Assembly: GCF_022559625.1 (NCBI RefSeq)
Contig: NZ_CP042288.1
Coordinates: 1,326,409 to 1,390,408 of the forward strand
DNA: 64,000 nt
Direction of reading: 5' to 3'
From: Aquisalinus flavus
GTDB lineage: Bacteria; Pseudomonadota; Alphaproteobacteria; Caulobacterales; Parvularculaceae
Part shown: positions 1-8,749 of the stretch, piece by piece
Layout: every line of letters starts with the position of its first letter
Position numbering within the stretch: position 1 is the stretch's first letter
Position numbers and translations under genes: made by a program
The notes under the pieces: model-generated
What the model saw: the letters and a program-made list of their open reading frames with translations, nothing else
What the model was told of the DNA's origin: nothing
Database searches by the model: none

Positions 1-2033
1 ACAACAAGGTCGTCATCATCGATGAGTTTACGGGCCGCATGATGGAAGGCAGACGCTGGTCAGACGGCCTCCACCAGGCTGTCGAGGCAAAGGAAGAAGT
101 CGATATCCAGCCGGAGAACGTGACCCTCGCCTCGATCACATTCCAGAATTACTTCCGCCTCTATGACCGCCTGTCCGGAATGACCGGCACGGCCCTCACC
201 GAGGAATCCGAATTTGCCGACATCTATCAACTCAACGTGGTCGAAGTGCCGACCAACAAGCCTATCGCCCGCGATGACATGGATGACGAGCTCTACATCA
301 CGGCGGAAGAGAAACACAAAGCCATTGTCCGGCAGATCATTGACTGCGTCGACCGTGGCCAGCCCGTTCTCGTCGGCACCGCCTCGATCGAGAAGTCTGA
401 ACTGATCTCGCAGCTTCTCTCCAACAAGAAGTTCTTCAAACAACTGGCCAAGGATACATTGCGCTATCTGGATGATCTCAAGGAAGGCAAGCACGACACC
501 GAGATTGCCGAGGTCAAGCGCATGTCGAAGATCTATGAGGACTATTCGCGCCGGCCGGTGCCGATCCCTCATAATGTGCTCAACGCGCGCTTCCACGAAC
601 AGGAAGCCGAGATTATCGCCCAGGCCGGTGTGCCCGGTGCCGTCACCATCGCCACGAACATGGCCGGCCGCGGGACCGACATCCAGCTCGGCGGCTCCGT
701 CGACATGGAGCTGATCAAGCAGCTCGAGGAGAATGACGACGAGGAGACGATCGCCCGCAAACGTGCGGAGATTGCCGCGCACATCAAGGAACAGAAGCAA
801 AAGGCGCTCGATGCCGGCGGTCTTTATGTTCTGGCCACGGAACGTCACGAAAGCCGCCGCATCGACAATCAGCTGCGCGGTCGTTCCGGCCGTCAGGGCG
901 ACCCGGGCGCCACGAAATTCTATCTCTCTCTCGAGGACGACCTGATGCGTATCTTCGGCACTGGCATGGAAAACATGCTGAAGCGCTTTGGCATCAAGCC
1001 GGATGAATCGATCGAGCATCCCTGGTTCAGCAAGGCGGTAGAACGGGCCCAGCGCAAGATCGAGCAACGCAATTTCGACATTCGCAAGAACGTGCTGAAA
1101 TATGACGATGTGATCAACGATCAGCGCAAGGCGATCTTCGAGCAGCGCATCGAGTTCATGTCATCCGAGAGCGTCAACGACATCATCGACGATATGCGCG
1201 TACAACTGGTTCAGGATCTCGTTGGCGCGCACATTCCGCCGAACTCCTATGCCGAACGGTGGGACATTGCCGGTCTCGACAAGGAACTGAAGGAGCTGTT
1301 CCTGACGGAATTCCCTGTCCATGACTGGGCGGCCGAGGAAGGCGTTGCCGATACCGAAATCCTCGACCGCCTGCTCGACAGCACGGCAGAGATCTACCGC
1401 AAGAAGGAAGAGGACCTCGTTGCCATCGCCAACGAGAAAGGCCTGACCGATCCTGACAACATGATGCGCCGGGTCGAGAAATCGATCCTGCTGCGGACGA
1501 TCGACAATAACTGGCGTGACCATATCCAGCAGATCGACCATTTGCGCTCGATCGTGTCCTTCCGTGCCCTCGGCCAGCGCGACCCGCTGAACGAGTTCAA
1601 GACCGAGAGCTTCACCCTGTTCGAATTGCTGCTCGACGGGCTGCGCCGCGATGTGACTGCCTCGCTGATGGGGATCCAGATTCAGGTGCGCGAGAACGCT
1701 TCGTCAGGCCCGGCCCAGACCGATCAGGCGCGCAAGATGCTTGAGCAGCTGGCTGCCCGCCGCAAGCTGGATGCCTCGAAACTGCAGGCTACCCATATCG
1801 ACGCCTCGACGGGCGAGAACGATGCCGGCGGTCCCGGCGGCGGAAATCCGGACGGGCCGCGTCATTTCCCCACCTATGGCAAGGCGCTGGCTCAGGCTCC
1901 CTCCGTTGCCCGCCAGGGCGCAGCCGAGTTCGACCCAAAAGACCCCGAAACATGGGGCCGCGTCTCGCGCAACGCGCCGTGCCCCTGCGGCTCCGGTAAC
2001 AAGTTCAAACATTGCCACGGCAAGACCGCCTGA
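1..2033 (+). CDS. secA: Protein translocase ATPase SecA (3' part, 5' end outside window)
   Basis: SecA is the cytoplasmic ATPase motor that pushes preproteins through SecYEG. The frame is open from base 3 and gives about 676 residues, so the N-terminal nucleotide-binding fold lies outside. The visible part begins at the conserved [19 protein letters not shown] stretch, continues through NMAGRGTDI and [11 protein letters not shown] of the second helicase fold, then the helical scaffold and wing. A Gly/Pro-rich linker leads to a C-terminal SEC-C zinc motif ([14 protein letters not shown]), which in known SecAs binds SecB and phospholipid. Nothing looks broken. Identification is very secure. Confidence 0.98.
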   Translation, partial: NKVVIIDEFTGRMMEGRRWSDGLHQAVEAKEEVDIQPENVTLASITFQNYFRLYDRLSGMTGTALTEESEFADIYQLNVVEVPTNKPIARDDMDDELYITAEEKHKAIVRQIIDCVDRGQPVLVGTASIEKSELISQLLSNKKFFKQLAKDTLRYLDDLKEGKHDTEIAEVKRMSKIYEDYSRRPVPIPHNVLNARFHEQEAEIIAQAGVPGAVTIATNMAGRGTDIQLGGSVDMELIKQLEENDDEETIARKRAEIAAHIKEQKQKALDAGGLYVLATERHESRRIDNQLRGRSGRQGDPGATKFYLSLEDDLMRIFGTGMENMLKRFGIKPDESIEHPWFSKAVERAQRKIEQRNFDIRKNVLKYDDVINDQRKAIFEQRIEFMSSESVNDIIDDMRVQLVQDLVGAHIPPNSYAERWDIAGLDKELKELFLTEFPVHDWAAEEGVADTEILDRLLDSTAEIYRKKEEDLVAIANEKGLTDPDNMMRRVEKSILLRTIDNNWRDHIQQIDHLRSIVSFRALGQRDPLNEFKTESFTLFELLLDGLRRDVTASLMGIQIQVRENASSGPAQTDQARKMLEQLAARRKLDASKLQATHIDASTGENDAGGPGGGNPDGPRHFPTYGKALAQAPSVARQGAAEFDPKDPETWGRVSRNAPCPCGSGNKFKHCHGKTA

Positions 2034-2045
2034 TCCGGCTATCCG

Positions 2046-2417
2046 TCACCTCTTCCCGGCCAGCCATTGCAGGCCGGGACGCAGTTTCAAAAAGCAGTCA
2101 TAAACCCTGTCGAGTAGCCAGCGGCTCGCCATATTGCGCCCCAGTGGCCGCAGCCAGACCAGCCATGGCACCTTGCTCCATGCCTCGGTAAAGGCCTGTG
2201 CACCCTGAACCACAGACCCGTTCGTCAAACGGGCATGGAACCGTGCCATCAAACTGGTGCGAGCGATGTCGCAACTGGGCGCAGCATCAGGCGGTGAGAC
2301 ATCCTCGAAGTCGATCGCCCCGGTCCGCGCCAACTTTCGCAACAGGCCGATCTCCCGAACGCAGAGCGGGCAGGCGCCGTCATAGAAAACTGTGATCCGG
2401 GAAGCTTTTGTCATCAC
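2046..2417 (-). CDS. DCC-family (DUF393) thiol-disulfide oxidoreductase-like protein
   Basis: This 123-residue protein has the hallmark DGACPLC near residues 13-19, after a short beta strand (ITVFYDG), as in the YuxK/DUF393 'DCC' family. The family has a thioredoxin-like pattern with a CxxC pair, but its substrates are mostly unknown. No signal peptide is visible, so it is probably cytoplasmic. It is convergent with secA, with 12 bases between the stops. The start could be the first or second of two adjacent ATG codons (2417 or 2414). Family assignment is good; biochemical role is not known. Confidence 0.85.
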   Translation of the reverse strand: MMTKASRITVFYDGACPLCVREIGLLRKLARTGAIDFEDVSPPDAAPSCDIARTSLMARFHARLTNGSVVQGAQAFTEAWSKVPWLVWLRPLGRNMASRWLLDRVYDCFLKLRPGLQWLAGKR

Positions 2418-2519
2418 TGCGAATATAAATCCTGTCGCGAGTACGGGGATAGGTCAGATTGTCCCGTGCCGCCCGTTCTCCCCTTGTTCCGTTAAGCGCT
2501 GCGCCCTACATTCCGCTTC

Positions 2520-4847
2520 ATGACTGACAGCTACGAGACCCCCGACACTCTCCCGGAAGGCACAGGCTTCAATGAGGCGATAGAGACCTATCACCAGCGC
2601 ATGGCCCCGATGCTCTGGACGCCGCACAGACCGGAACGCCCGGCCAAGAGCCAGGGCGGCAAGCGCTTCCAGGTCGTGTCGGACTATGAGCCGGCGGGCG
2701 ACCAGCCGGCGGCGATCGCCGAACTGGTCAAGGGCGCGCAGGACGCCGGCGAACAGGACCAGGTGCTGCTCGGCGTCACCGGATCGGGCAAGACCTATAC
2801 CATGGCCAAGGTGATCGAGGCGTGCCAGCGCCCTGCCCTGATCCTCGCCCACAACAAGACCCTCGCGGCGCAGCTCTATAACGAGTTCAAGGCCTTCTTC
2901 CCCAATAACGCGGTGGAGTATTTCGTCTCCTATTACGACTATTACCAGCCGGAAGCCTATGTTCCGCGTACGGATACCTATATTGAGAAGGAATCCTCGA
3001 TCAACGAGCAGATCGACCGGATGCGCCACTCGGCGACCCGGGCGCTGCTGGAGCGCGACGACGTGATCATCGTCGCCTCGGTGTCCTGCATCTACGGTAT
3101 CGGCTCTGTCGAGACCTATACCGCGATGACCTTCTCGCTGGAGGTTGGCCAGACGATCGAGCGCAAGACCCTTCTGGCTGACCTCGTCGCGCTGCAATAC
3201 AAGCGCAATGACATGGCCTTTGTGCGCGGCTCGTTCCGCGCGCGCGGCGATGTCATCGAGATCTTCCCGGCCCACTATGAGGACCGCGCCTGGCGGGTGT
3301 CGATGTTCGGTGACGAAGTCGAGGGGATCACCGAGTTCGATCCGCTCACCGGTCAGAAGACGGACGATCTCGAAACCATCAAGCTCTATGCCAACTCCCA
3401 CTATGTCACGCCGCGCCCGACCCTGATCCAGGCGATGGACGGTATCCAGAAGGAGCTGGCGATAACCCTGCCGATCCTGAAGGCCGAGGGCAAGCTGATC
3501 GAGGCGCAACGGCTGGAGCAGCGCGTCCAGTTCGATCTGGAGATGATGCAGGCGACCGGCTCGTGCAATGGCATCGAGAACTATTCCCGCTATCTGACCG
3601 GCCGCAAGCCGGGCGAGCCGCCCCCCACCCTGTTCGAATATGTCCCCGACAATGCGCTCCTGTTCGTCGACGAGAGCCATGTCACCGTGCCCCAGATCGG
3701 CGCTATGTTCAAAGGCGACTTCAACCGCAAGCGCACGCTCGCGGAATATGGCTTCCGTCTGCCGAGTTGCATGGACAACCGGCCGCTGAAATTCGAGGAA
3801 TGGGACGCGATGCGCCCGCAAACCACCCATGTCTCGGCGACCCCCGGCAAATGGGAGATGGAGCGCACCGGCGGCGTGTTCACCGAACAGGTCATCCGCC
3901 CGACCGGCCTGATCGACCCGCCGGTGGAAATCCGCCCCGTCGCCAAGGACGGCTTCAGCCAGGTCGACGATGTCATCGACGAGTGCAAGAAGGTCGCGAG
4001 GCAGGGCGGCCGTGTTCTCGTCACCACACTGACGAAACGCATGGCCGAGGACCTGACCGAGTACATGCATGATCAGGGCGTGCGCGTGCGCTACATGCAC
4101 TCCGATATCGACACGCTGGAGCGGATCGAGATCATCCGCGATCTGCGCCTTGGCACGTTCGACGTACTGGTCGGCATCAACCTGCTGCGCGAAGGCCTCG
4201 ATATTCCCGAATGCCAGCTGGTCGCGATCCTCGATGCCGACAAGGAAGGCTTCCTGCGATCCGAGACCTCGCTGATCCAGACCATCGGCCGGGCGGCGCG
4301 GAACATCGACGGGCGCGTCATTCTCTATGCCGACAACATGACCGGCTCCATGGAACGGGCGATGGAAGAGACCAGACGCCGCCGCGAGAAGCAGATTGCC
4401 CATAATGAGGCAAACGGCATCACCCCGACCTCCGTCAAGGCCAGGATCGCCGAGGCCATGAGCTCCGACGACGAAGGCAAGAAGGCTGCCTATGGCACGT
4501 CCTTTGTCGGCCAGAACCTGGCCAAGAGCCTTGCCGGCTTTGCCGAGGAGGGCGAGGAGTTCGAGGCTGGCGGCAATCTGCGCAAGCATCTCGACGCGCT
4601 GGAAGCCCAGATGCGCGACGCGGCCGGCAATCTCGAATTCGAGGAAGCAGCCCGCATCCGCGACGAGATCAAGCGCTTGCAGGAAGTGGAGATGACCATC
4701 TCCAACGACCCGATAGCGCGCCAGTCGGCAATGGAGCAATCGGCAACCCGCAACTCCAAAGGCCGCATCACCAAGTCCGAAGGCACCGTAAGCACCCTCA
4801 CTTCCACGCCGAGGGGGGCGAAGAGCCACAAGCGCCGTCGACGCTGA
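2520..4847 (+). CDS. uvrB: Excinuclease ABC subunit B
   Basis: UvrB is the damage-verifying helicase-like subunit of nucleotide excision repair and works with UvrA and UvrC. The 775-residue product has Walker A GVTGSGKT at 85-92, the beta-hairpin region [12 protein letters not shown] that probes the damaged strand, helicase motifs such as [12 protein letters not shown] and QTIGRAARN, and a C-terminal UVR motif ([14 protein letters not shown]) that contacts UvrC. Compared with E. coli UvrB it has about 45 extra N-terminal residues and a basic tail ending KSHKRRRR. A terminator-like hairpin follows. Confidence 0.98.
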   Translation: MTDSYETPDTLPEGTGFNEAIETYHQRMAPMLWTPHRPERPAKSQGGKRFQVVSDYEPAGDQPAAIAELVKGAQDAGEQDQVLLGVTGSGKTYTMAKVIEACQRPALILAHNKTLAAQLYNEFKAFFPNNAVEYFVSYYDYYQPEAYVPRTDTYIEKESSINEQIDRMRHSATRALLERDDVIIVASVSCIYGIGSVETYTAMTFSLEVGQTIERKTLLADLVALQYKRNDMAFVRGSFRARGDVIEIFPAHYEDRAWRVSMFGDEVEGITEFDPLTGQKTDDLETIKLYANSHYVTPRPTLIQAMDGIQKELAITLPILKAEGKLIEAQRLEQRVQFDLEMMQATGSCNGIENYSRYLTGRKPGEPPPTLFEYVPDNALLFVDESHVTVPQIGAMFKGDFNRKRTLAEYGFRLPSCMDNRPLKFEEWDAMRPQTTHVSATPGKWEMERTGGVFTEQVIRPTGLIDPPVEIRPVAKDGFSQVDDVIDECKKVARQGGRVLVTTLTKRMAEDLTEYMHDQGVRVRYMHSDIDTLERIEIIRDLRLGTFDVLVGINLLREGLDIPECQLVAILDADKEGFLRSETSLIQTIGRAARNIDGRVILYADNMTGSMERAMEETRRRREKQIAHNEANGITPTSVKARIAEAMSSDDEGKKAAYGTSFVGQNLAKSLAGFAEEGEEFEAGGNLRKHLDALEAQMRDAAGNLEFEEAARIRDEIKRLQEVEMTISNDPIARQSAMEQSATRNSKGRITKSEGTVSTLTSTPRGAKSHKRRRR

Positions 4848-4884
4848 GGATCATAGGGTGAACGGTCTTTGATCGTTTAGCGGC

Positions 4885-4916
4885 AACCGGGTGGCAAAGC
4901 TGCCCGGTTCTTTTTT
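4885..4916 (+). terminator. Rho-independent terminator after uvrB
   Basis: Arms aaccggg (4885-4891) and cccggtt (4903-4909) enclose an 11-base loop and are followed by an unbroken T run. It sits 37 bases after the uvrB stop. Confidence 0.8.
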
Positions 4917-5028
4917 GTCGGGCGAAAACTCATCTTTAAGTGCCTGATCAGAGGGGCATTTCCGGACGCGGGCACAAGTTCCGTCCTGAAAATTACGGTT
5001 CGATGAAACATCGGTAATTCCTCCGTAC

Positions 5029-5053
5029 CGAACCCGTCTTGGCGAAAATCGTT
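5029..5053 (+). promoter_or_regulatory. Candidate EcfG-type (general stress) promoter of the SYLF gene
   Basis: CGAAC (5029-5033), a 16-base spacer and CGTT (5050-5053) match the alphaproteobacterial EcfG pattern GGAAC-N16/17-CGTT with one mismatch in the -35 element. The predicted transcript would start about 50 bases before the SYLF gene. One mismatch makes this a candidate only. Confidence 0.4.
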
Positions 5054-5114
5054 AGCTAGGCGTCGGTCGTCGATGATGAGGACCGTATCCAATGTAATGT
5101 GATGGAGGTTTGAG

Positions 5115-6044
5115 ATGACCAATATGATGAAATTTTTTGCCGCCAGTGCTTCTGCCGCTGCCATGGCAACCGCCGGTATCGCAGCCAATGCGCAGGTCGA
5201 TATCAATGCGGATGAGCCTGTTACGCAGGCTGAGGAAGCGGCAACCAGTGCCGAGGAACTGAACCAGATCCAGCTGGCGCAGTATCGGGACAATGGTCGC
5301 ATGGCGATGAGCACCCAGACAAGCACTCAGACGACGACCCAGACCGGAACGCAGACAAGCCAGGACTGGGACACTGACACAGAGGATGACTGGTCTGCTG
5401 AGCGCGCCACTGAATCGGAGTGGAGCGAGAAGAAAATGACGTGGGATTCCGCTGCCCGGGCGACGCTTGATGAATGTGTCGCGCTGTCCGAGGCCTGCAA
5501 TGTCGCATCGACCAATGCCGCTGGCGTTCTCGTCTTCCCTGAACTGACATCTGCCAGCTTCATCGCCGGTGGGACGGGCGGTAAGGGCGTGCTGATGGTC
5601 GACGGCCAGCCTCAGGGCTATTACCAGCTCGCTGCCGGCTCGGTCGGCTTCCAGGCCGGGATCGAGCAGATCAGCCAGGTCATGACGTTCAACACCCAGA
5701 ACGCGCTTGACGACCTGACAGGCGGCGCCGAATGGCGCGCCGGTGCCGATGCCAAGATCACCGTGATCAACACGGGTGCCCAGGCCAAGGTCGTGACGGA
5801 TGGTGACATCGACGAACTCGGCGAGGTCACCGCGATCACCTTCAACCAGCAGGGCTTCGCCGGTGGCGTTTCGATCGAAGGCATTCGCATTGCCGAAGTG
5901 ACCTATGACGATCAGAACGGCATGTTCGGCGATGACGACACATCGATGATGGATGACGAAGACGGTGTCGACGACGCCGCCGACTGGGGCGAGCAGGATA
6001 TGATCGGCGAACGCGAGTTCGACGACGACGACAGCAGCATGTAA
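5115..6044 (+). CDS. Secreted SYLF/Ysc84-like domain protein with acidic tail
   Basis: The 309-residue product has a signal peptide (hydrophobic to about residue 26, ending IAANAQ), a Thr/Gln/Ser-rich low-complexity linker (about 66-85), then a SYLF-type domain. Typical stretches include GVLVFPELTSASFIAGG, GYYQLAAGSVGFQAG and INTGAQAKV. SYLF domains bind phosphoinositides in eukaryotes; bacterial members are periplasmic or outer-membrane associated and poorly understood. The last 45 residues are very acidic (runs of Asp). It stands alone between two terminators, with an EcfG-like promoter upstream, which hints at stress or envelope duty. Function is inferred at family level only. Confidence 0.85.
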   Translation: MTNMMKFFAASASAAAMATAGIAANAQVDINADEPVTQAEEAATSAEELNQIQLAQYRDNGRMAMSTQTSTQTTTQTGTQTSQDWDTDTEDDWSAERATESEWSEKKMTWDSAARATLDECVALSEACNVASTNAAGVLVFPELTSASFIAGGTGGKGVLMVDGQPQGYYQLAAGSVGFQAGIEQISQVMTFNTQNALDDLTGGAEWRAGADAKITVINTGAQAKVVTDGDIDELGEVTAITFNQQGFAGGVSIEGIRIAEVTYDDQNGMFGDDDTSMMDDEDGVDDAADWGEQDMIGEREFDDDDSSM

Positions 6045-6067
6045 TCGCTGAGCGTCCTTCCATTCAA

Positions 6068-6097
6068 AGCCCCCGGCACCGCCGGGGGCTTTTTTTT
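6068..6097 (+). terminator. Rho-independent terminator after the SYLF gene
   Basis: Arms agcccccggc and gccgggggct enclose a 3-base loop (acc) and run directly into eight Ts. Confidence 0.9.
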
Positions 6098-6130
6098 GTG
6101 GCTTGCCTGACGCCCCGCTGGCAGGGCACG

Positions 6131-6592
6131 ATGGGCCGGACAAAGGATCAGATTCCGGAGGCAAAATTGACCAGCAGCACAAAGCAGGGCGCCACACCGA
6201 CATTGCTTTCCGGCGGCAACCCGCAGATACCCAAGGGCGTCGGCGACGCGCCGGTGCAGGCCTGGATCGCCGCCGCGCCCGGCTGGAAGGGTGACCTCGC
6301 GGTGCGGATCGATGCGATCATCGCCGAAATGGTGCCGGATGCCGAAAAGGCGGTGAAGTGGAACTCCCCCTTCTATGGCGTCGAACAGGGCCGCTGGTTT
6401 GCCAGCCTTCATTGCTACACGAAATTCCTGCGCGTCACTTTCTTCGATGGCTCGGCACTAAACCCGCCCCCGAAGAAGACCTCCAAATATGAGCGCGTGC
6501 GCTATCACGACATCCCCGAAGGCGGCCTCGACGAGGCGCAATTCGCCGACTGGATCGCGCAGGCGGCGGCGCTGCCGGGCGAGAAGTTGTAG
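6131..6592 (+). CDS. DUF1801 (YdhG/YjbR-like) domain protein
   Basis: About 153 residues. The region from VQAWIAAAPGW through MVPDAEKAVKWNSPFYGVE, CYTKFLRVTFFDG and YERVRYHDIPEGGLDEAQ is typical of DUF1801 proteins, small cytoplasmic proteins with a YdhG-like fold and no settled activity. Two starts are possible: ATG at 6131, or TTG at 6167, which has a perfect GGAGG at 6157-6161 five bases upstream and gives 141 residues. The TTG may be the true start. It is convergent with the sensor kinase gene. Confidence 0.75.
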   Translation: MGRTKDQIPEAKLTSSTKQGATPTLLSGGNPQIPKGVGDAPVQAWIAAAPGWKGDLAVRIDAIIAEMVPDAEKAVKWNSPFYGVEQGRWFASLHCYTKFLRVTFFDGSALNPPPKKTSKYERVRYHDIPEGGLDEAQFADWIAQAAALPGEKL

Positions 6593-6636
6593 AGAGCATC
6601 GTTTGCATTGCCTTACCCCACGGCGGTGATCTGGTG

Positions 6637-6728
6637 CCGGGCCGATTGCGAGCATAGACGGGTCGGGTGTTGCGGGGATAAGTGTCGCGTCATTGGCTGA
6701 TCATAGTTTAGCGTGCGTGGAGCAAAGC
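6637..6728. repeat. Decayed ~93-bp repeat, copy A
   Basis: This stretch aligns with 8426-8519 in the same orientation. The first 48 bases differ at about 10 positions, and a second block ending in ggagcaaagc matches ggagcgaagc of copy B with 4 differences in 19. The middle is poorly conserved. The two copies flank the sensor kinase gene. Confidence 0.55.
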
Positions 6729-6831
6729 CCGATCGATCATTGAGAGCGTTGCTTTGGCGACAAACCGGTGCGGGTAGAGATCGCTTCGGCGACCGGACTG
6801 GAACCGTGCACTTGGTGCGGACAGGCGTTTG

Positions 6832-7884
6832 TTATTTTGCTGTCGGGAGATAGACCGGCAGGTCTGCGTCGCCGCGATGACTGATCGTGACAGTCGTGCC
6901 CGGCTCGCCATCGCTTAACTCGATGACACCGAGCAGATTCTTGGCGAGGGCTTCGACAATGCCGCTGCCCAGCCCTGCCTTGGGCGCCGCGCTGCCAACG
7001 GGCATGCCGATCCCGTCATCGCTTACCGACAGCGTCCAGTCGTCACCGGAAGCGTGATAGTCGATGGCAATCGTGCCATGCCGCTGATCGGGAAAGGCAT
7101 GTTTGAGGGCGTTTATCACCAGTTCGGTGACGATCAGGCCGAGGCTGACGGAGATGTCCGGGCCGACGGTGCTGTCATCGACAGTCACCGATATCGAGAC
7201 CTGGTCGGGGTCAGCGATCATCGAGGCACCCAGGCTTCTGGCAAGCTGCGTGAAATAGGTCCGCAATTCAACATTGGCGCCATTGGAGGAAGAGAGCTGG
7301 CGCTGCAAGGTCGCGATCGACATGACCCGCTGATGGGCGCTTTCCAGCTGGCCGCGCGCCTCCTCGGACTGAACCCGGCGCGCCCCCTGCATGAGAACGC
7401 TGACGATGATCTGGAGGCTGTTGGCGACGCGATGCTGGATCTCCTGCATCAACAGCGCCTTTTCGCGAAGAAGGTCGTCCTTTTGCCGGGTCTCGGAACG
7501 GGCGACGCTAACATCGGTTACCGCCAGCAGAAGCCGGATATGGTCCTTGTCGCCATCGTCGAGCGTCCGCGCATTGACGACCAGTTGCTGTATCGGCCGG
7601 TCGGGCCGCTTCAGGTCTATTTCGTAGGCTTCGATCTGCGCCTTCCCGGAGGCGGTCGCGGCAAGCAGCGAGGCGAGCGTGGGCATGGCCCATTCGCCAT
7701 CGCCCAACTCGGCCAGCAGACTGCCGGACACGGTTGCAGGGTCGATGCCGAAAGCGCTGCAAAACGAGCTGCTCGCGGCAATCACCCTGAGATTTTCGGA
7801 GAGGAGAAGCAGCGGCTCGTGCGATGATACCACGACGGCAAGAGTGCTCGCTGCTTCGAAATGTTCAGTCGTATAATTTGACAT
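6832..7884 (-). CDS. Sensor histidine kinase, PAS plus HisKA_2/HWE-type
   Basis: The 350-residue protein has a PAS-like N-terminal half (about residues 20-125), a HisKA_2 H-box EIQHRVANSLQII with phospho-accepting His151, and an HATPase domain with an N-box (ELVINALKHAF) and G-boxes (DDGIGM, GLGSGIV). No membrane segments are visible, so it is probably cytoplasmic. No response regulator lies in the window, so it is an orphan. Kinases of this class often feed alphaproteobacterial stress or light signalling, but the PAS region lacks the NCRFLQ flavin motif of LOV sensors. The chosen start (7884) drops a 14-residue extension lacking family similarity and has AGGGA upstream. Confidence 0.85.
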   Translation of the reverse strand: MSNYTTEHFEAASTLAVVVSSHEPLLLLSENLRVIAASSSFCSAFGIDPATVSGSLLAELGDGEWAMPTLASLLAATASGKAQIEAYEIDLKRPDRPIQQLVVNARTLDDGDKDHIRLLLAVTDVSVARSETRQKDDLLREKALLMQEIQHRVANSLQIIVSVLMQGARRVQSEEARGQLESAHQRVMSIATLQRQLSSSNGANVELRTYFTQLARSLGASMIADPDQVSISVTVDDSTVGPDISVSLGLIVTELVINALKHAFPDQRHGTIAIDYHASGDDWTLSVSDDGIGMPVGSAAPKAGLGSGIVEALAKNLLGVIELSDGEPGTTVTISHRGDADLPVYLPTAK

Positions 7885-8425
7885 TGGATGGTCCCTAATG
7901 GACCGGAGACCTGCGGTGCAGGTCATGGCTCGGCAGAACGCTTAGGTCACAGACCTATGGTTGACGCACGACGCAATAGTATCATCGACAGTACCAGCAA
8001 GCCAGACAATTCTATTGCGAGGGCCGCCGCGCACCTCCGGACAACGCAGGACAGCAGCGAGAGCACCGCCAGCCATGGCTGCGGTGATGGAATTGATATC
8101 CGCCGTCGCCAAGGCTCGGCGCGAGAACCCGCTTACGCCCTTCGGGCTTCAGCGCGGCTAGGAGGGGGCCCGTGGGAGCGCTACGGCCCCATAAGCAAAA
8201 ATCCAAGTGTAGGTATAGCCTCACGCTCCGCCATTCTGCTTAGGCGGGGGCGATGTTCTGGTACAGGGCCGATACGCGGCTCACCCGTCCGGGGCGCTAA
8301 ACCCCGAAACACCGCTCCGGCGGACGATGCGAAGCTTGCGCACACCCTCTCATGCCACCGGAAACCTGATGGAATGGCTTCAGCGACCGGTTATCGCCTC
8401 CACACATCCCCTGCCCCGATCCGCA

Positions 8426-8519
8426 CCGGGACGATTGGGAGTATAGGCGGATTGGGCGGCGCGGGGATAAGTTTGGGAGAGTTTGTAGTTTCAAGTTTGT
8501 AGGGCGGGTGGAGCGAAGC
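8426..8519. repeat. Decayed ~93-bp repeat, copy B
   Basis: Partner of 6637-6728. The shared block is ccggg-cgattg-gag-ata-cgg-ggg-cggggataagt with scattered substitutions. Its end overlaps the left arm of the long palindrome at 8499-8583. Confidence 0.55.
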
Positions 8520-8583
8520 GATACCCGCCAAGATGCGAAAGCCATGATCGGCTGGTATCGCCTGTCGGCTCCACCCGCCCTAC
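8499..8583. repeat. Long REP-like palindrome
   Basis: A 15-bp arm gtagggcgggtggag (8499-8513) is repeated as its exact reverse complement at 8569-8583. Inner arms gcgatacccgcc (8518-8529) and ggctggtatcgc (8550-8561) also pair with one mismatch. The whole element can fold into an ~85-base cruciform or hairpin. It resembles bacterial intergenic REP elements in form. No other full copy is visible in the window. Confidence 0.75.
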
Positions 8584-8749
8584 GGGGCAAAAAGCCCCAT
8601 TACTATTTCCCTGACATTCCGGCACCATTTTCCGCATTCTTAAACTCAAACAAACAACATTTTGCGACACTTTGTCCATCCGGGTGTGCACATTCTGCTC
8701 TGACGCTAGTTCTTCGTTTACACCATGAAGTGCAAAAAGGGAGCAAGAA

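Larger units (their letters stand above)
7885..8749. other. Gene-free interval of ~865 bp with repeats
   Basis: No reading frame here resembles a known family. Short open frames of 60-100 codons on both strands are Arg/Pro/Gly-rich and look like chance products of GC-rich DNA. The interval holds repeat copy B (8426-8519), a long palindrome (8499-8583), a small hairpin ggggc-aaaaa-gcccc (8585-8599) and an A/T-richer leader before the rhodopsin gene (about 8600-8749), where the promoter should be. I could not single out convincing -35/-10 boxes. It may be decayed mobile DNA. Confidence 0.6.

Noticed and set aside
6832-7884. Sensor kinase as a LOV-type blue-light receptor.
   Set aside because: The PAS region lacks the flavin-binding NCRFLQ motif with its cysteine.
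7961-8502. Plus-strand frames of 66 and 204 codons between the kinase and rhodopsin genes.
   Set aside because: Low-complexity Arg/Ala/Gly/Pro content, no family resemblance and no credible start signal.
8297-8590. Minus-strand 97-codon frame upstream of the rhodopsin gene.
   Set aside because: It crosses the palindrome and repeat copy B, has no ribosome binding site, and its residues look like chance translation.
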